From positions 62,001 through 126,000 of the forward strand of contig JBBRAM010000003.1 of the NCBI GenBank assembly GCA_038206765.1: 64,000 bases of DNA, written 5' to 3'. The position numbers were made by a program, and so were the translations under genes. The notes beneath the pieces were generated by a model, which saw only the letters and a program-made list of their open reading frames with translations, had not been told where the DNA came from and did no database searches. This DNA is from UKL13-2 sp038206765 (GTDB taxonomy: Bacteria; Pseudomonadota; Gammaproteobacteria; Burkholderiales; Usitatibacteraceae). This document shows, in pieces, positions 53,926 to 62,088 of this stretch. The number at the start of each line of letters is the position of its first letter. Positions within the stretch are counted from its first letter, which is position 1.

Positions 53926-54567
53926 TTACGGCGCAGTCATCGTGTAAACCACGCGCCCCGTGAACGTACCGGCCGGTACGACCGCAGAATTGGCGTAACT
54001 AAAAATATGGCAGTTTTCGAGCCATCGGTTGGACGCAATATTGACCAAAAATTGAGTGCCACCCGCGAAGGTTCCAGCCGGGATGTCGCCAAAGGCATTG
54101 CCGTTAGCCGTGCTCGTCCAGCTAATTCTATTAAACGGGATCGTGTCGGTTCCACTCAGAAGATTCGCTGGCGCATTCAATTGAACCGTGGCAACAGCCG
54201 CCGTCGTCGCGGGCTCACGAAAATAGCCGCCGATATACAATTGCGCGGGTGGGTTACAAACATTGAAACCGTCAAAAAAGCTGTTGGCCTGCGTGCTGTT
54301 GGTTGTCATTACCTGCGCTGCGCCGCTGCCGACAACAGCAGCGGGAACGGTAACACTGACGAGATTGATCGTCCCTAGGTTGGCATTGTTAGCGCCGTTA
54401 CCCACTTGCAAAAAAATAGCGCGGGAGCCCGCCGCAATGGTCAAAGTCCATGCGCGGGCCGGTTCTACATAAAGAACAGATGCGAAAACACAAGCGAACG
54501 TCCACAGAGCCATCACGACCCGAATCGAGAAGCTGAAAAATCCTGATTGTATGCGCCTATTAACCAA
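53926..54567 (-). CDS. Pilin-like subunit, divergent paralogue
   Basis: 213 residues. Signal peptide to about 38 (ARAW). Shares with the two paralogues upstream the segment IFLQVGNG..NLGTINLVSVTVP (their IL/FLQVGTG.. TIDLVTFTP) and the C-terminal GRVVYTMTAP (their GRIVYTATMP), so it belongs to the same family. It has two cysteines (C in NVCNPP and ENCHIF). May be a minor or tip subunit. Cotranscribed with the genes below it; a terminator-like hairpin separates it from the two major copies. Confidence 0.72.
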   Translation of the reverse strand: MVNRRIQSGFFSFSIRVVMALWTFACVFASVLYVEPARAWTLTIAAGSRAIFLQVGNGANNANLGTINLVSVTVPAAVVGSGAAQVMTTNSTQANSFFDGFNVCNPPAQLYIGGYFREPATTAAVATVQLNAPANLLSGTDTIPFNRISWTSTANGNAFGDIPAGTFAGGTQFLVNIASNRWLENCHIFSYANSAVVPAGTFTGRVVYTMTAP

Positions 54568-54709
54568 TTCATAGCCCCACGACAGCTGACAGATGACAGA
54601 TCACAAATTATGCACCAAACCTATTGCCTATACTGGCATCATAACGGCATCGCCGCCGCTATCATCATAGCCAAAGCTGGCGCGGTCGTAACCGTTATCA
54701 AAAAAAATA

Positions 54710-54742
54710 GAATTAAAAAATAAAACGAGGACGAGCCTCGCT
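54710..54742 (-). terminator. Terminator-like hairpin after the second pilin-like gene
   Basis: CGAGG (54726-54730) pairs with CCTCG (54736-54740), then TTTTATTTTTT on the transcript. A 5-bp stem is short, so partial termination is likely: major subunits above, machinery below. Confidence 0.6.
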
Positions 54743-54776
54743 TCAAAACTTGCATCTGGGCTGACTGGAAAAATGC

Positions 54777-55433
54777 TTAAGGCATCGTTGCGGTATAAAC
54801 AATTCGACCACCGTTTAAACCAGCGTTTGCAGGACTCGCGCCGCCAGCGCCACCGTAGGTGCCCGCCGCTGGCGGCACTGCTGGCGCATTGAACGTGAAT
54901 GTCCAGTTAGCCGACAGGTTGGTCACCTTGGCTGCCGCAGAGCCATACGCAGTAGCTGCACCGGCCGCCGGGCCGTTTACCAATGCGGGGTGCGGAAATG
55001 CAGGCAATGATGTTGCCACCGCAATTTGCGACCATGAAATTGTTTCACCTGCGACGCCGGTGGTTAATGGGCCAGTCGTGGTCGCGGTCAAATTGATCGT
55101 ACCGCCGTTACCGATGAGCTGTGCGGCGCGCACACCGTTAGTGGCGGCAGCAATACCAGCTGTGCCGGCGGCGATCTGCGCGGAGGTAGGCGTGAAAGTT
55201 ACCAAATCAATTGTGGTGTTGTTGGCAGAAGCGGTGCCGGTACCGACTTGCAGAAACAAAATGCGCGGCACGGTAATTTGGAAGTCCAGACGCGCGGTTG
55301 CAGTTGCGCCCGCTGCCGCCGGTCCGACGAAGTTCGATTCGGCCAAAGCCAGCATCGGCAGTGACGACAATAAAATCGCTGCAGATACTGATTTCAACAA
55401 GTGTTGCCGATAATTTTTCACCAAGATGCTCAT
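54777..55433 (-). CDS. Pilin-like major subunit, copy 2
   Basis: 218 residues. Signal peptide to about 31 (LALAES). The mature protein of about 187 residues is rich in Ala, Thr and Gly and has no cysteine, unlike FimA-type pilins. Most of it is nearly identical to copy 1 (residues ITVPRILFLQVGTGT onwards). C-terminal GGRIVYTATMP is beta-strand-like, as for donor-strand exchange. The family is not one I recognise, so pilin is inferred from fold-like pattern and context. Confidence 0.72.
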   Translation of the reverse strand: MSILVKNYRQHLLKSVSAAILLSSLPMLALAESNFVGPAAAGATATARLDFQITVPRILFLQVGTGTASANNTTIDLVTFTPTSAQIAAGTAGIAAATNGVRAAQLIGNGGTINLTATTTGPLTTGVAGETISWSQIAVATSLPAFPHPALVNGPAAGAATAYGSAAAKVTNLSANWTFTFNAPAVPPAAGTYGGAGGASPANAGLNGGRIVYTATMP

Positions 55434-55495
55434 AAGATAAATATCGTCCTTGAATTGTTACCCAATTAATTGTTGAGCTATTCTTCGCTGAGGCA

Positions 55496-56155
55496 TTAAG
55501 GCATTGTCGCCGTGTAAACAATACGGCCGCCATTCAAGCCTGCATTGGCAGGGCTTGCACCACCGGCACCACCATAAGTACCGGCTGCTGGCGTAGTTGC
55601 TGGCGCATTGAAGGTAAATGTCCAGTTAGCGGACAGATTGGTCACCTTGGCAGCCGCAGACCCATAAACTGAGGCAGCACCGGCGGCTGGGCCATCGACC
55701 AATGCAGGATGCGGGAAACCAGCCACTGATGTTGCGGCTGCGATTTGTGACCACGAAATGGTTTCGCCGGCTACGCCGGTGGTTAATGCGCCAGTCGTGG
55801 TCGCGGTCAGATTGATCGTACCGCCGTTACCGATGAGCTGTGCGGCGCGCACACCGTTGGTGGCGGCAGCGATACCAGCTGTACCGGCGGCGATTTGCGC
55901 GGAAGTCGGTGTGAAAGTTACCAAATCAATCGTTGTGTTGTTGGCAGAAACCGTGCCGGTACCGACTTGCAGAAACAAAATACGCGGAACAGTGATCTGC
56001 ACATCCAGGCGAGCGGTCGCGGTTGCATTGGCAGGGGCCGGGCCGATAAAATTCGATTCGGCGGAAGCCATCATGGGCACGCCAGCGGCGATGGCAGTAA
56101 CAGCAGCAACAAGGGCTTTTTTCGATGGGATCAACGTGATATTTGCAAGTTTCAT
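55496..56155 (-). CDS. Pilin-like major subunit, copy 1
   Basis: 219 residues. Signal peptide to about 32 (MASAES). First gene of the surface-fibre operon (pilin, pilin, pilin-like, accessory, chaperone, barrel). Nearly identical to copy 2 in the central 130 residues, with near-identical DNA there but a different signal sequence. No cysteine. 488 bp upstream without a gene gives room for regulation. Confidence 0.72.
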   Translation of the reverse strand: MKLANITLIPSKKALVAAVTAIAAGVPMMASAESNFIGPAPANATATARLDVQITVPRILFLQVGTGTVSANNTTIDLVTFTPTSAQIAAGTAGIAAATNGVRAAQLIGNGGTINLTATTTGALTTGVAGETISWSQIAAATSVAGFPHPALVDGPAAGAASVYGSAAAKVTNLSANWTFTFNAPATTPAAGTYGGAGGASPANAGLNGGRIVYTATMP

Positions 56156-56643
56156 AATTTTTCCATTTCAGTTAGTTAAGAAAGCTAAAACGCGGTCGTT
56201 TGTGGGTTATACGTGTTGAATGGATCTTAGCCCTACCACGGCAACTAACGTGTGAACCCCATCACAGAGATACAGCGCGAAAAGGGAGCTTTGTTGCGTT
56301 ATACCGTTCAAAATAAAAAATTAACTCAATAAAATCAAATGATTGCGACCTTATTTGCGGTTATTTACCGCTCGTCGCCGCTTTGTAAAGGAATGTCAAT
56401 TGGAGTTACAACTGTAATAAATCCCGCTATTTTCGCGATCATTCCACGGATCGTATGCTGAATTTTGTAAAAGCTTGATACTCAGATAGGGGCGGCGCGA
56501 AAAAATGCGATGTTTCCGGCGGGACTGAATGCTTTTGCAACCTAGAACTAAACACCGTGCTATCGGCTTCGTAACAGCGGACTTGCGGGAAAGCCGCGCC
56601 AGAGATAGAGGTCAGCGGTATTAGGGCGACAGCGTTAAAAAAT
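56156..56643. other. Upstream region of the pilin-like operon
   Basis: No supported gene. Contains AT-rich DNA at 56310-56440 and a small inverted repeat TTACA-AC-TGTAA at 56406-56417. The 76-codon ORF overlapping the end of the permease gene is weak. Promoter of copy 1 should lie here. Confidence 0.4.
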
Positions 56644-57831
56644 TTAAGCTGCGCGTAGCGAATCGACAATCTTCATTCTGGCTGCTTTCACGGCGGGCAA
56701 AAAGCCGCCAATAAAGCCCATGATGAGCGTGAAGACGAGCGTTTGCACCACGATTTTTGGCGTTAAAACAAAGCCGAACGCGAGTTGTGAAAAGGTTTGG
56801 CCATTCAGCGTTGAGATCGTTATCGCTTGCAGGAAGGTGGCGAAAAATAACCCGGCGAGTCCGCCCACCAATGAAAGCAGCAGGGATTCCGTGAGGAATG
56901 CGACCAAAATGGACGGACGCCGGAAGCCAAGCGCGCGCAATGTTCCAATTTCGCCGGTTCGGGATGCCACGGCTGAATACATCGTAATCGCCGCGCCGAT
57001 CATCGCGCCCGTTGAAAAAATAAAAGACAGCATCAAGCCTAAAAATGAAATGAATGTTGAGAGTGATCGCGATTGGTCCTCATAAAATAACTGTTCACGT
57101 TTCGACTGTAGTGCCAAGCGAATATCGTCTTCTACGGTTTGTGCGACGACATCAAATTTATCACTGCTCGACAATTTGGCAATTACCGATGAGTAAACCA
57201 CCCGCCGAAACGCCTGCATGAGCTGTTGCACATCGCCCCAAACCTCAGAATCAAACGCACTTTTTTGCGCATCAAACACACCAACGATGATCCAATCGCG
57301 CCCCGCGAAACGCAGCGCTTGGCCAATCTCTGCGCCGTCAAACTGCTCGTTTACGTTGCGGCCAACGATGACTTCCGATGAGCCTTCCTTGAACATGCGT
57401 CCGGCGATTATTTTTGCTTGAGGCCGAAGTGTCAGCCCCATTGACGACAGGCCGCGCGTGACGATATTGGAGCCGCGATTTTGGCCTTTTTTCTGCATCG
57501 AAATCAACACCACCGATTCTTTGGAAATCATGGGTACACCGCGAGCGTCACGAGCGATATTCTCAAGACTCTCTATCAAAGAGGCCTGATCGCGGCTCAA
57601 CCCACTCTGTATCTCAGTTTCGGCACCTTTGCGGATCATCACCACATTGTCGAAACTGCCCGTGCCCACCATGGTTTTGTTCAGCCCCGCATCGAGCATC
57701 AAAACCGCCGCAAATACGAATACGACCAGCCCCATACCGCCTGCGGTTAAGGCAGTCGTCCACTTTCGTGCCCACAGGTTGCGAAACACGTAGGAAAACG
57801 GAACTTTCATTTGGAAGATATTGGCTGACAT
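56644..57831 (-). CDS. ABC transporter permease, FtsX/MacB-type (second)
   Basis: 395 residues. N-terminal membrane segment, a periplasmic MacB-type domain (about 60-265) and three C-terminal helices, with the RTGEIGTLRALGFRRPSIL coupling region. Pairs with the adjacent permease; together with the ATPase and adaptor it forms a MacAB-like exporter. Confidence 0.9.
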   Translation of the reverse strand: MSANIFQMKVPFSYVFRNLWARKWTTALTAGGMGLVVFVFAAVLMLDAGLNKTMVGTGSFDNVVMIRKGAETEIQSGLSRDQASLIESLENIARDARGVPMISKESVVLISMQKKGQNRGSNIVTRGLSSMGLTLRPQAKIIAGRMFKEGSSEVIVGRNVNEQFDGAEIGQALRFAGRDWIIVGVFDAQKSAFDSEVWGDVQQLMQAFRRVVYSSVIAKLSSSDKFDVVAQTVEDDIRLALQSKREQLFYEDQSRSLSTFISFLGLMLSFIFSTGAMIGAAITMYSAVASRTGEIGTLRALGFRRPSILVAFLTESLLLSLVGGLAGLFFATFLQAITISTLNGQTFSQLAFGFVLTPKIVVQTLVFTLIMGFIGGFLPAVKAARMKIVDSLRAA

Positions 57832-57852
57832 TTTTTAGGGGTTTTCCAATCG

Positions 57853-59013
57853 CTATCCGATGTGCCTTAGGCCATCAACGATTTTTACCCGGGCGCTTCG
57901 AATTGCAGGCGCAATTGCGGCAATAATGCCGACAACCAATGCGCACGCAATTTGCAGCACGACGGTATCTTGTGAAACTTTAAAAATCGGGAAAAACGCG
58001 CCTGCCGGTGATTTTGCAACACCTGCTGCCAGCGGAAACGTAAACAAAATACCGATGGCCGCGCCGATTACACACAGCATCATCGTTTCGCCAAACACCA
58101 GCATCGCGACAAACCATGGCGAGAAGCCCAGCGCTTTGAGTGTCGCGTATTCCGATAGCCGTTCGCGCGCGGTCATCGCCATCGTGTTTGCAACAATCGC
58201 CATGATAATAACGATCACTACAAATGACACCGCGCGAATGGCGTCAACAATGGTTTCAGACTGAGCAATAAAGCCCAGTTGAAAGGCCTTTTCGCTCTCG
58301 GTTAGAGTTTCTGCCAATGAGTTTTTAAATTCGGCATCGAGCGCCTTGGCGACATCGGCAACCCGTGAGGGATCGTTCACATCAACGATAAAAATACCGA
58401 CTTGGTCCGCGCGGCGCGGCGCTTTTTTCTTCAGCTCTTCGTTGATAAAATCATAGTGAAAATAAAATTGGCGGGTCGCCGTGGCTTCTTCTTTCCCGTC
58501 AAAAATACCCTGAATATGAAACTGCCAAGTGCCTGGATAAATGGTCCCTTGAATCGGTACCGTGTCGCCCAGTTTCCAGCCGTACTGCTCGGCCAGCTTG
58601 CGGCCCACCACGGCGCCCTGGCGATCCCGCTGGAAGGCCAATAATTGGGCGGGTGGGAGAATAAAGTCGGGATAGAGGTCGAAAAAATTGGTGTGATCTA
58701 CTGCAAACTGTGGAAAGAAATTGCTGCGGTCTTTGTAGATACCACCGAACCAGTTCGAAATTGTAACTGCCTTGATGCCATCGACCGACCGAATCCGTTC
58801 ACGGTAGTAAATCGGCATCGAGGAGGCCAACGAAATCGCGTTCCGGGTGACCATGCGCGAGGCAGAAGCGCCGCTTGAACCCGCATAAAAAGCGCCCACT
58901 ACCGTCTGCAAAAAGCCAAATGCCAATACCGCAATAACGAGCGCTAGCAGCGTCAGCGCGGCACGCAATTTGGCGCGGAAAATATTTTTAAAAATGAGTT
59001 TAAAAAAATACAT
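57853..59013 (-). CDS. ABC transporter permease, FtsX/MacB-type (first)
   Basis: 386 residues from the ATG at 59013; the frame is open to a TTG at 59058 that overlaps the ATPase stop, but the extra 15 residues do not look like the family's N-terminus (MYFFKLIFKNIFRAKLRAALT does). Four membrane segments and a MacB-type periplasmic domain; coupling region RERLSEYATLKALGFSPWFV. Distinct from but related to the second permease, so a heterodimer is likely. Confidence 0.9.
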   Translation of the reverse strand: MYFFKLIFKNIFRAKLRAALTLLALVIAVLAFGFLQTVVGAFYAGSSGASASRMVTRNAISLASSMPIYYRERIRSVDGIKAVTISNWFGGIYKDRSNFFPQFAVDHTNFFDLYPDFILPPAQLLAFQRDRQGAVVGRKLAEQYGWKLGDTVPIQGTIYPGTWQFHIQGIFDGKEEATATRQFYFHYDFINEELKKKAPRRADQVGIFIVDVNDPSRVADVAKALDAEFKNSLAETLTESEKAFQLGFIAQSETIVDAIRAVSFVVIVIIMAIVANTMAMTARERLSEYATLKALGFSPWFVAMLVFGETMMLCVIGAAIGILFTFPLAAGVAKSPAGAFFPIFKVSQDTVVLQIACALVVGIIAAIAPAIRSARVKIVDGLRHIG

Positions 59014-59054
59014 GATTGCTGTCGGTGGCGGTTTTATGGATGGATAGTGGAGGC

Positions 59055-59753
59055 TCAACCATCAATTAACTCACCCTTTTCCAAATGCACCATGCGCTTG
59101 GCGGCCTCGGCAGCGTGGCCATCGTGGGTAACCATGATGATGGTTTTGCCCATCTCGCTATTGAGTTTTTTGAGCATCTCCAACACATCACTCGCTGATT
59201 GCTTATCCAAATCGCCGGTGGGTTCATCGCAGACTAAAATCGTGGGGTCGGTCACGATGGCGCGCGCTATCGCCACGCGCTGTTGCTGGCCACCAGAAAG
59301 CTCGTTCGGATAATGATCCATCCGGTCGGAAAGCCCCACCAGGCCTAGGGTTAGCTCGACGCGCTCACGCCGTTCGGCTTTTGATAAATTGGTGAGCAGC
59401 AGCGGTAACTCGACATTTTCAAACGCGTTTAAGACCGGCATCAAATTATAAAACTGAAAAATAAAGCCAATGTTGGAGGCGCGCCAATCGGCCAAGTCAC
59501 CTTCCGACAATTTCGTAATATCCTCGCCGTCAATTAGCAGTGATCCGCCAGTGGGTTTATCAATGCCCGCGATAAGGTTGAGCAGCGTCGATTTGCCTGA
59601 GCCCGACGGTCCCATCAGCGCGATAAAATCTCCACGCTCGATATTCAGCGTGATGTCTTGCAATACCGGTACCTCCTGGTCGCCGCGGGTGTAGCTTTTG
59701 ACCAGATGCAAAATCTCGACAAGCGGGTGGGCTTTATTTTCAGTATCCATCAC
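59055..59753 (-). CDS. ABC transporter ATP-binding protein (MacB/LolD type)
   Basis: 232 residues. Walker A GPSGSGKST (48-56), Q-loop, signature LSGGQQQR (about 145), Walker B ILVCDEPTGDLD (about 165) and an H-loop VTHDGH. Drives the two permeases. Starts one base after the adaptor stop. Confidence 0.95.
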   Translation of the reverse strand: MMDTENKAHPLVEILHLVKSYTRGDQEVPVLQDITLNIERGDFIALMGPSGSGKSTLLNLIAGIDKPTGGSLLIDGEDITKLSEGDLADWRASNIGFIFQFYNLMPVLNAFENVELPLLLTNLSKAERRERVELTLGLVGLSDRMDHYPNELSGGQQQRVAIARAIVTDPTILVCDEPTGDLDKQSASDVLEMLKKLNSEMGKTIIMVTHDGHAAEAAKRMVHLEKGELIDG

Positions 59754-60992
59754 TTACTTTTTGGTAATGACGATGGTTGCGCCGTCTTTTAATTTTTCGG
59801 ACGGGCTCAGCACCACTTTATCCCCCGGCTTGACAGTGCCCGCCGCGCTGAGTTGGGTGAGTTCGCCAACCTTGCCTAAGACGGTCACAGGTGTTTGTCT
59901 TGCAGATTCCTTATCAATTAAAAACACCACATCCTGCCCATCGCGCTTCACTACCGCAGCCGCTTGGACGGCCGTGACGGGCTTGCGTTCTTCAACGGAG
60001 AGAGGGCGTGTTAAGAAGGTGACTTTGGCGCTCATGTCTGGCAGAACGCGCTTATCGCGTTCGGTGAACGAAATTTTGACCAACAGAGTGGCCTTTGAAC
60101 GATCCACCGTCGGCACGGTGCGACTTACTGTACCGAGGAGACGTATTTCGGGGAATGCGTCGAGTTGAATTTCCACCGATTGTCCGACACTGATTTTAGA
60201 GATTGAAGTTTCTGATACGTCGGCCTCAACTTCAAGCGTCGACATATCCGCCATATTCACCACGGCACCTTTAGAGTCTGCCGCCGATGAAAATGGTGTG
60301 ATGATGTCGCCCACGTTGGCATTTTTGGTGAGTATTACGCCGTCAAACGGCGCGCGAATTAAGGTTTGCTCAACCGATACATTGGCGGCGCGAACATTCG
60401 CCTCTGCCACACCAATTGCGCCGTTTAAGCTGGCAACCGCGGCACGTGCTTTGTCAAAGCGGGCTTTGGCGGTATCGAGGGTGGATGATGAGATGAAATT
60501 TTTCTTCGCCAAATCTTCCGAGCGGCGCAGGTTGGATTCTGCATCACGATATTCGGCCATGCCTGATTCGACATTGGCTTTTGAAGCACGTAGATTAGCT
60601 TGGGCTTGGTCGAGCGTCGCGTTTACGTCTTTGTTCTCAATACGGGCCAACACATCGCCGGCTTTTACCACCGAGCCTTCTTGTACACCTAAAAATTCCA
60701 AGCGCCCTGAGGCTTTGGTCGATACGGCGGCTTTGCGCTGTGCGGTCACGCGGGCGGTCGCGTTCAGCGCAGTGATCGATTGTGACGGATAGGCGCTCGA
60801 GACGGTGCCGCTTTCAACATCGAACTTTCCGCTGCCGCCGCGCACAACGGCGACGATGATTGCGCCTGCCACAAATGCGGCAATCGCGATCAAAATATTA
60901 CGTTTCTTCTTTTTGTTACCAGCATTATTTTTACTACTGAACGCTTTTTGGTCGCGTGAAATCGTGAGTTTGGAAAGATCGGGTGTGGACAC
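59754..60992 (-). CDS. Membrane fusion (MacA/HlyD-like) adaptor of the ABC exporter
   Basis: 412 residues. One N-terminal membrane anchor (about 29-50), a hairpin coiled coil (about 130-200), lipoyl and beta-barrel domains (FDGVILTKNANVGDII; GQSVEIQLDAFPEI). Connects the inner-membrane pump to an outer-membrane channel, whose gene is not in the window. First gene of the exporter operon. Export of peptide, lipid or antibiotic is possible; substrate unknown. Confidence 0.93.
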   Translation of the reverse strand: MSTPDLSKLTISRDQKAFSSKNNAGNKKKKRNILIAIAAFVAGAIIVAVVRGGSGKFDVESGTVSSAYPSQSITALNATARVTAQRKAAVSTKASGRLEFLGVQEGSVVKAGDVLARIENKDVNATLDQAQANLRASKANVESGMAEYRDAESNLRRSEDLAKKNFISSSTLDTAKARFDKARAAVASLNGAIGVAEANVRAANVSVEQTLIRAPFDGVILTKNANVGDIITPFSSAADSKGAVVNMADMSTLEVEADVSETSISKISVGQSVEIQLDAFPEIRLLGTVSRTVPTVDRSKATLLVKISFTERDKRVLPDMSAKVTFLTRPLSVEERKPVTAVQAAAVVKRDGQDVVFLIDKESARQTPVTVLGKVGELTQLSAAGTVKPGDKVVLSPSEKLKDGATIVITKK

Positions 60993-61172
60993 AAATACAC
61001 CTATGCAATGTTTGGGAGGAAGAATGAATTGCGACTGAATTGGGTTGAATTAAACCGAACCGTAGTGATGCGCAATTATAGGGGAGTAGAAATGCCGGTG
61101 CGTCACAAAATGATGAAATGTTTAATTCCAGCCGCCAATGGCAGTCTTTGTTGCGCCAATGGCACCAATTTC

Positions 61173-62021
61173 CTACGAAAACAATGCCAATGACCGTTTA
61201 AATGCCGGGCTGCATGGGGCGGCGAAATGATCGACAATCGTGAAATGATTGTGCGCGGGTACGATATTGCCGGCAGCGCAGACCTGCGGCCACGCCGCTG
61301 GCAAAAGTTGGGTTTGTCGAATAAATTCGCTCGTCTCATCTGCCCCAACTATCGCATCCAGACTGGCTTTCAGGGTAGGTTGCCGATGAATAGGGCTCAG
61401 GTGATTGGCAGATATTACATCGAGCTTTAAATCGTGATTGATCGTTGTTTCGAGGAGCGGTTCGAGGTCGTACAGGCCGCTAATCGCCACGCCGCCGATG
61501 ATAGCGCGAGAAATATCAGAATTGATCGCCGACCAATCTGTCGTAAACAGCATCGCGACCAAATGCGCGCCCGCTGAATGCCCAACTAATACGGTTCGAT
61601 CAAAGCGAACCCTAAACTGCGCGGCATGGTTTGCAAGCCAGATTATGGCGTTGCGACAATCATCGACTATGTCGCTGATCCCGACTTGCGGGCAAAGCCG
61701 GTAATTTACTAGCGCGACGCTGATCTCCTCGGCAATGTAAGGCTGGGCCAAAAATGAAAAATCATCTTTGTCTAACGAGCGCCAATAGCCGCCATGGATG
61801 AACACTACCAGCCCGCGGTCGGCCGTCGCGGCGAAAAGGTCAAGGGTTTGTTTGGTGTCCGCGCCGTAATGCAGATCGAGATGGCAGGTGCTGTTGCAAA
61901 CTAAAGCGGTGCGTGTCGCCGTCGATTGTGACCGCCAGCGCGCGAAAATGTCCTGATAATCCGGAACAGCAGCGCGATTGTTGTACAGGCGGTCGGTGAT
62001 GAGGTTGATGAGGTGCGACAT
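61173..62021 (-). CDS. Alpha/beta hydrolase, kynurenine-formamidase-like
   Basis: 282 residues from the ATG at 62021; the frame is open to 62111 but that part overlaps the terminator of the upstream gene. Oxyanion motif HGGYW, nucleophile Ser in GHSAGAH, Asp in VGADETSEF and His in HNHFTIVD. The HGGYWRSLDKDDFSF pattern is typical of esterases/arylformamidases of this group. No kynurenine genes are adjacent, so the substrate is open. Confidence 0.85.
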   Translation of the reverse strand: MSHLINLITDRLYNNRAAVPDYQDIFARWRSQSTATRTALVCNSTCHLDLHYGADTKQTLDLFAATADRGLVVFIHGGYWRSLDKDDFSFLAQPYIAEEISVALVNYRLCPQVGISDIVDDCRNAIIWLANHAAQFRVRFDRTVLVGHSAGAHLVAMLFTTDWSAINSDISRAIIGGVAISGLYDLEPLLETTINHDLKLDVISANHLSPIHRQPTLKASLDAIVGADETSEFIRQTQLLPAAWPQVCAAGNIVPAHNHFTIVDHFAAPCSPAFKRSLALFS

Positions 62022-62039
62022 GATTTGAGATAAAACCGA

Positions 62040-62070
62040 AGAAAAAACGGCGAGACAAGCTCGCCGTTTG
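62040..62070 (-). terminator. Rho-independent terminator of the molybdopterin oxidoreductase gene
   Basis: AAACGGCGAG and CTCGCCGTTT form a 10-bp stem with a 5-base loop, followed by TTTCTTC on the minus strand. Lies about 20 bp after the stop at 62089. Confidence 0.85.
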
Positions 62071-62088
62071 GGTGACAGGCAAATTACA

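Noticed and set aside
56439..56669. 76-codon minus ORF with a signal-like start
   Set aside because: Begins at a TTG inside the last codons of the permease gene and shows no family; likely chance.
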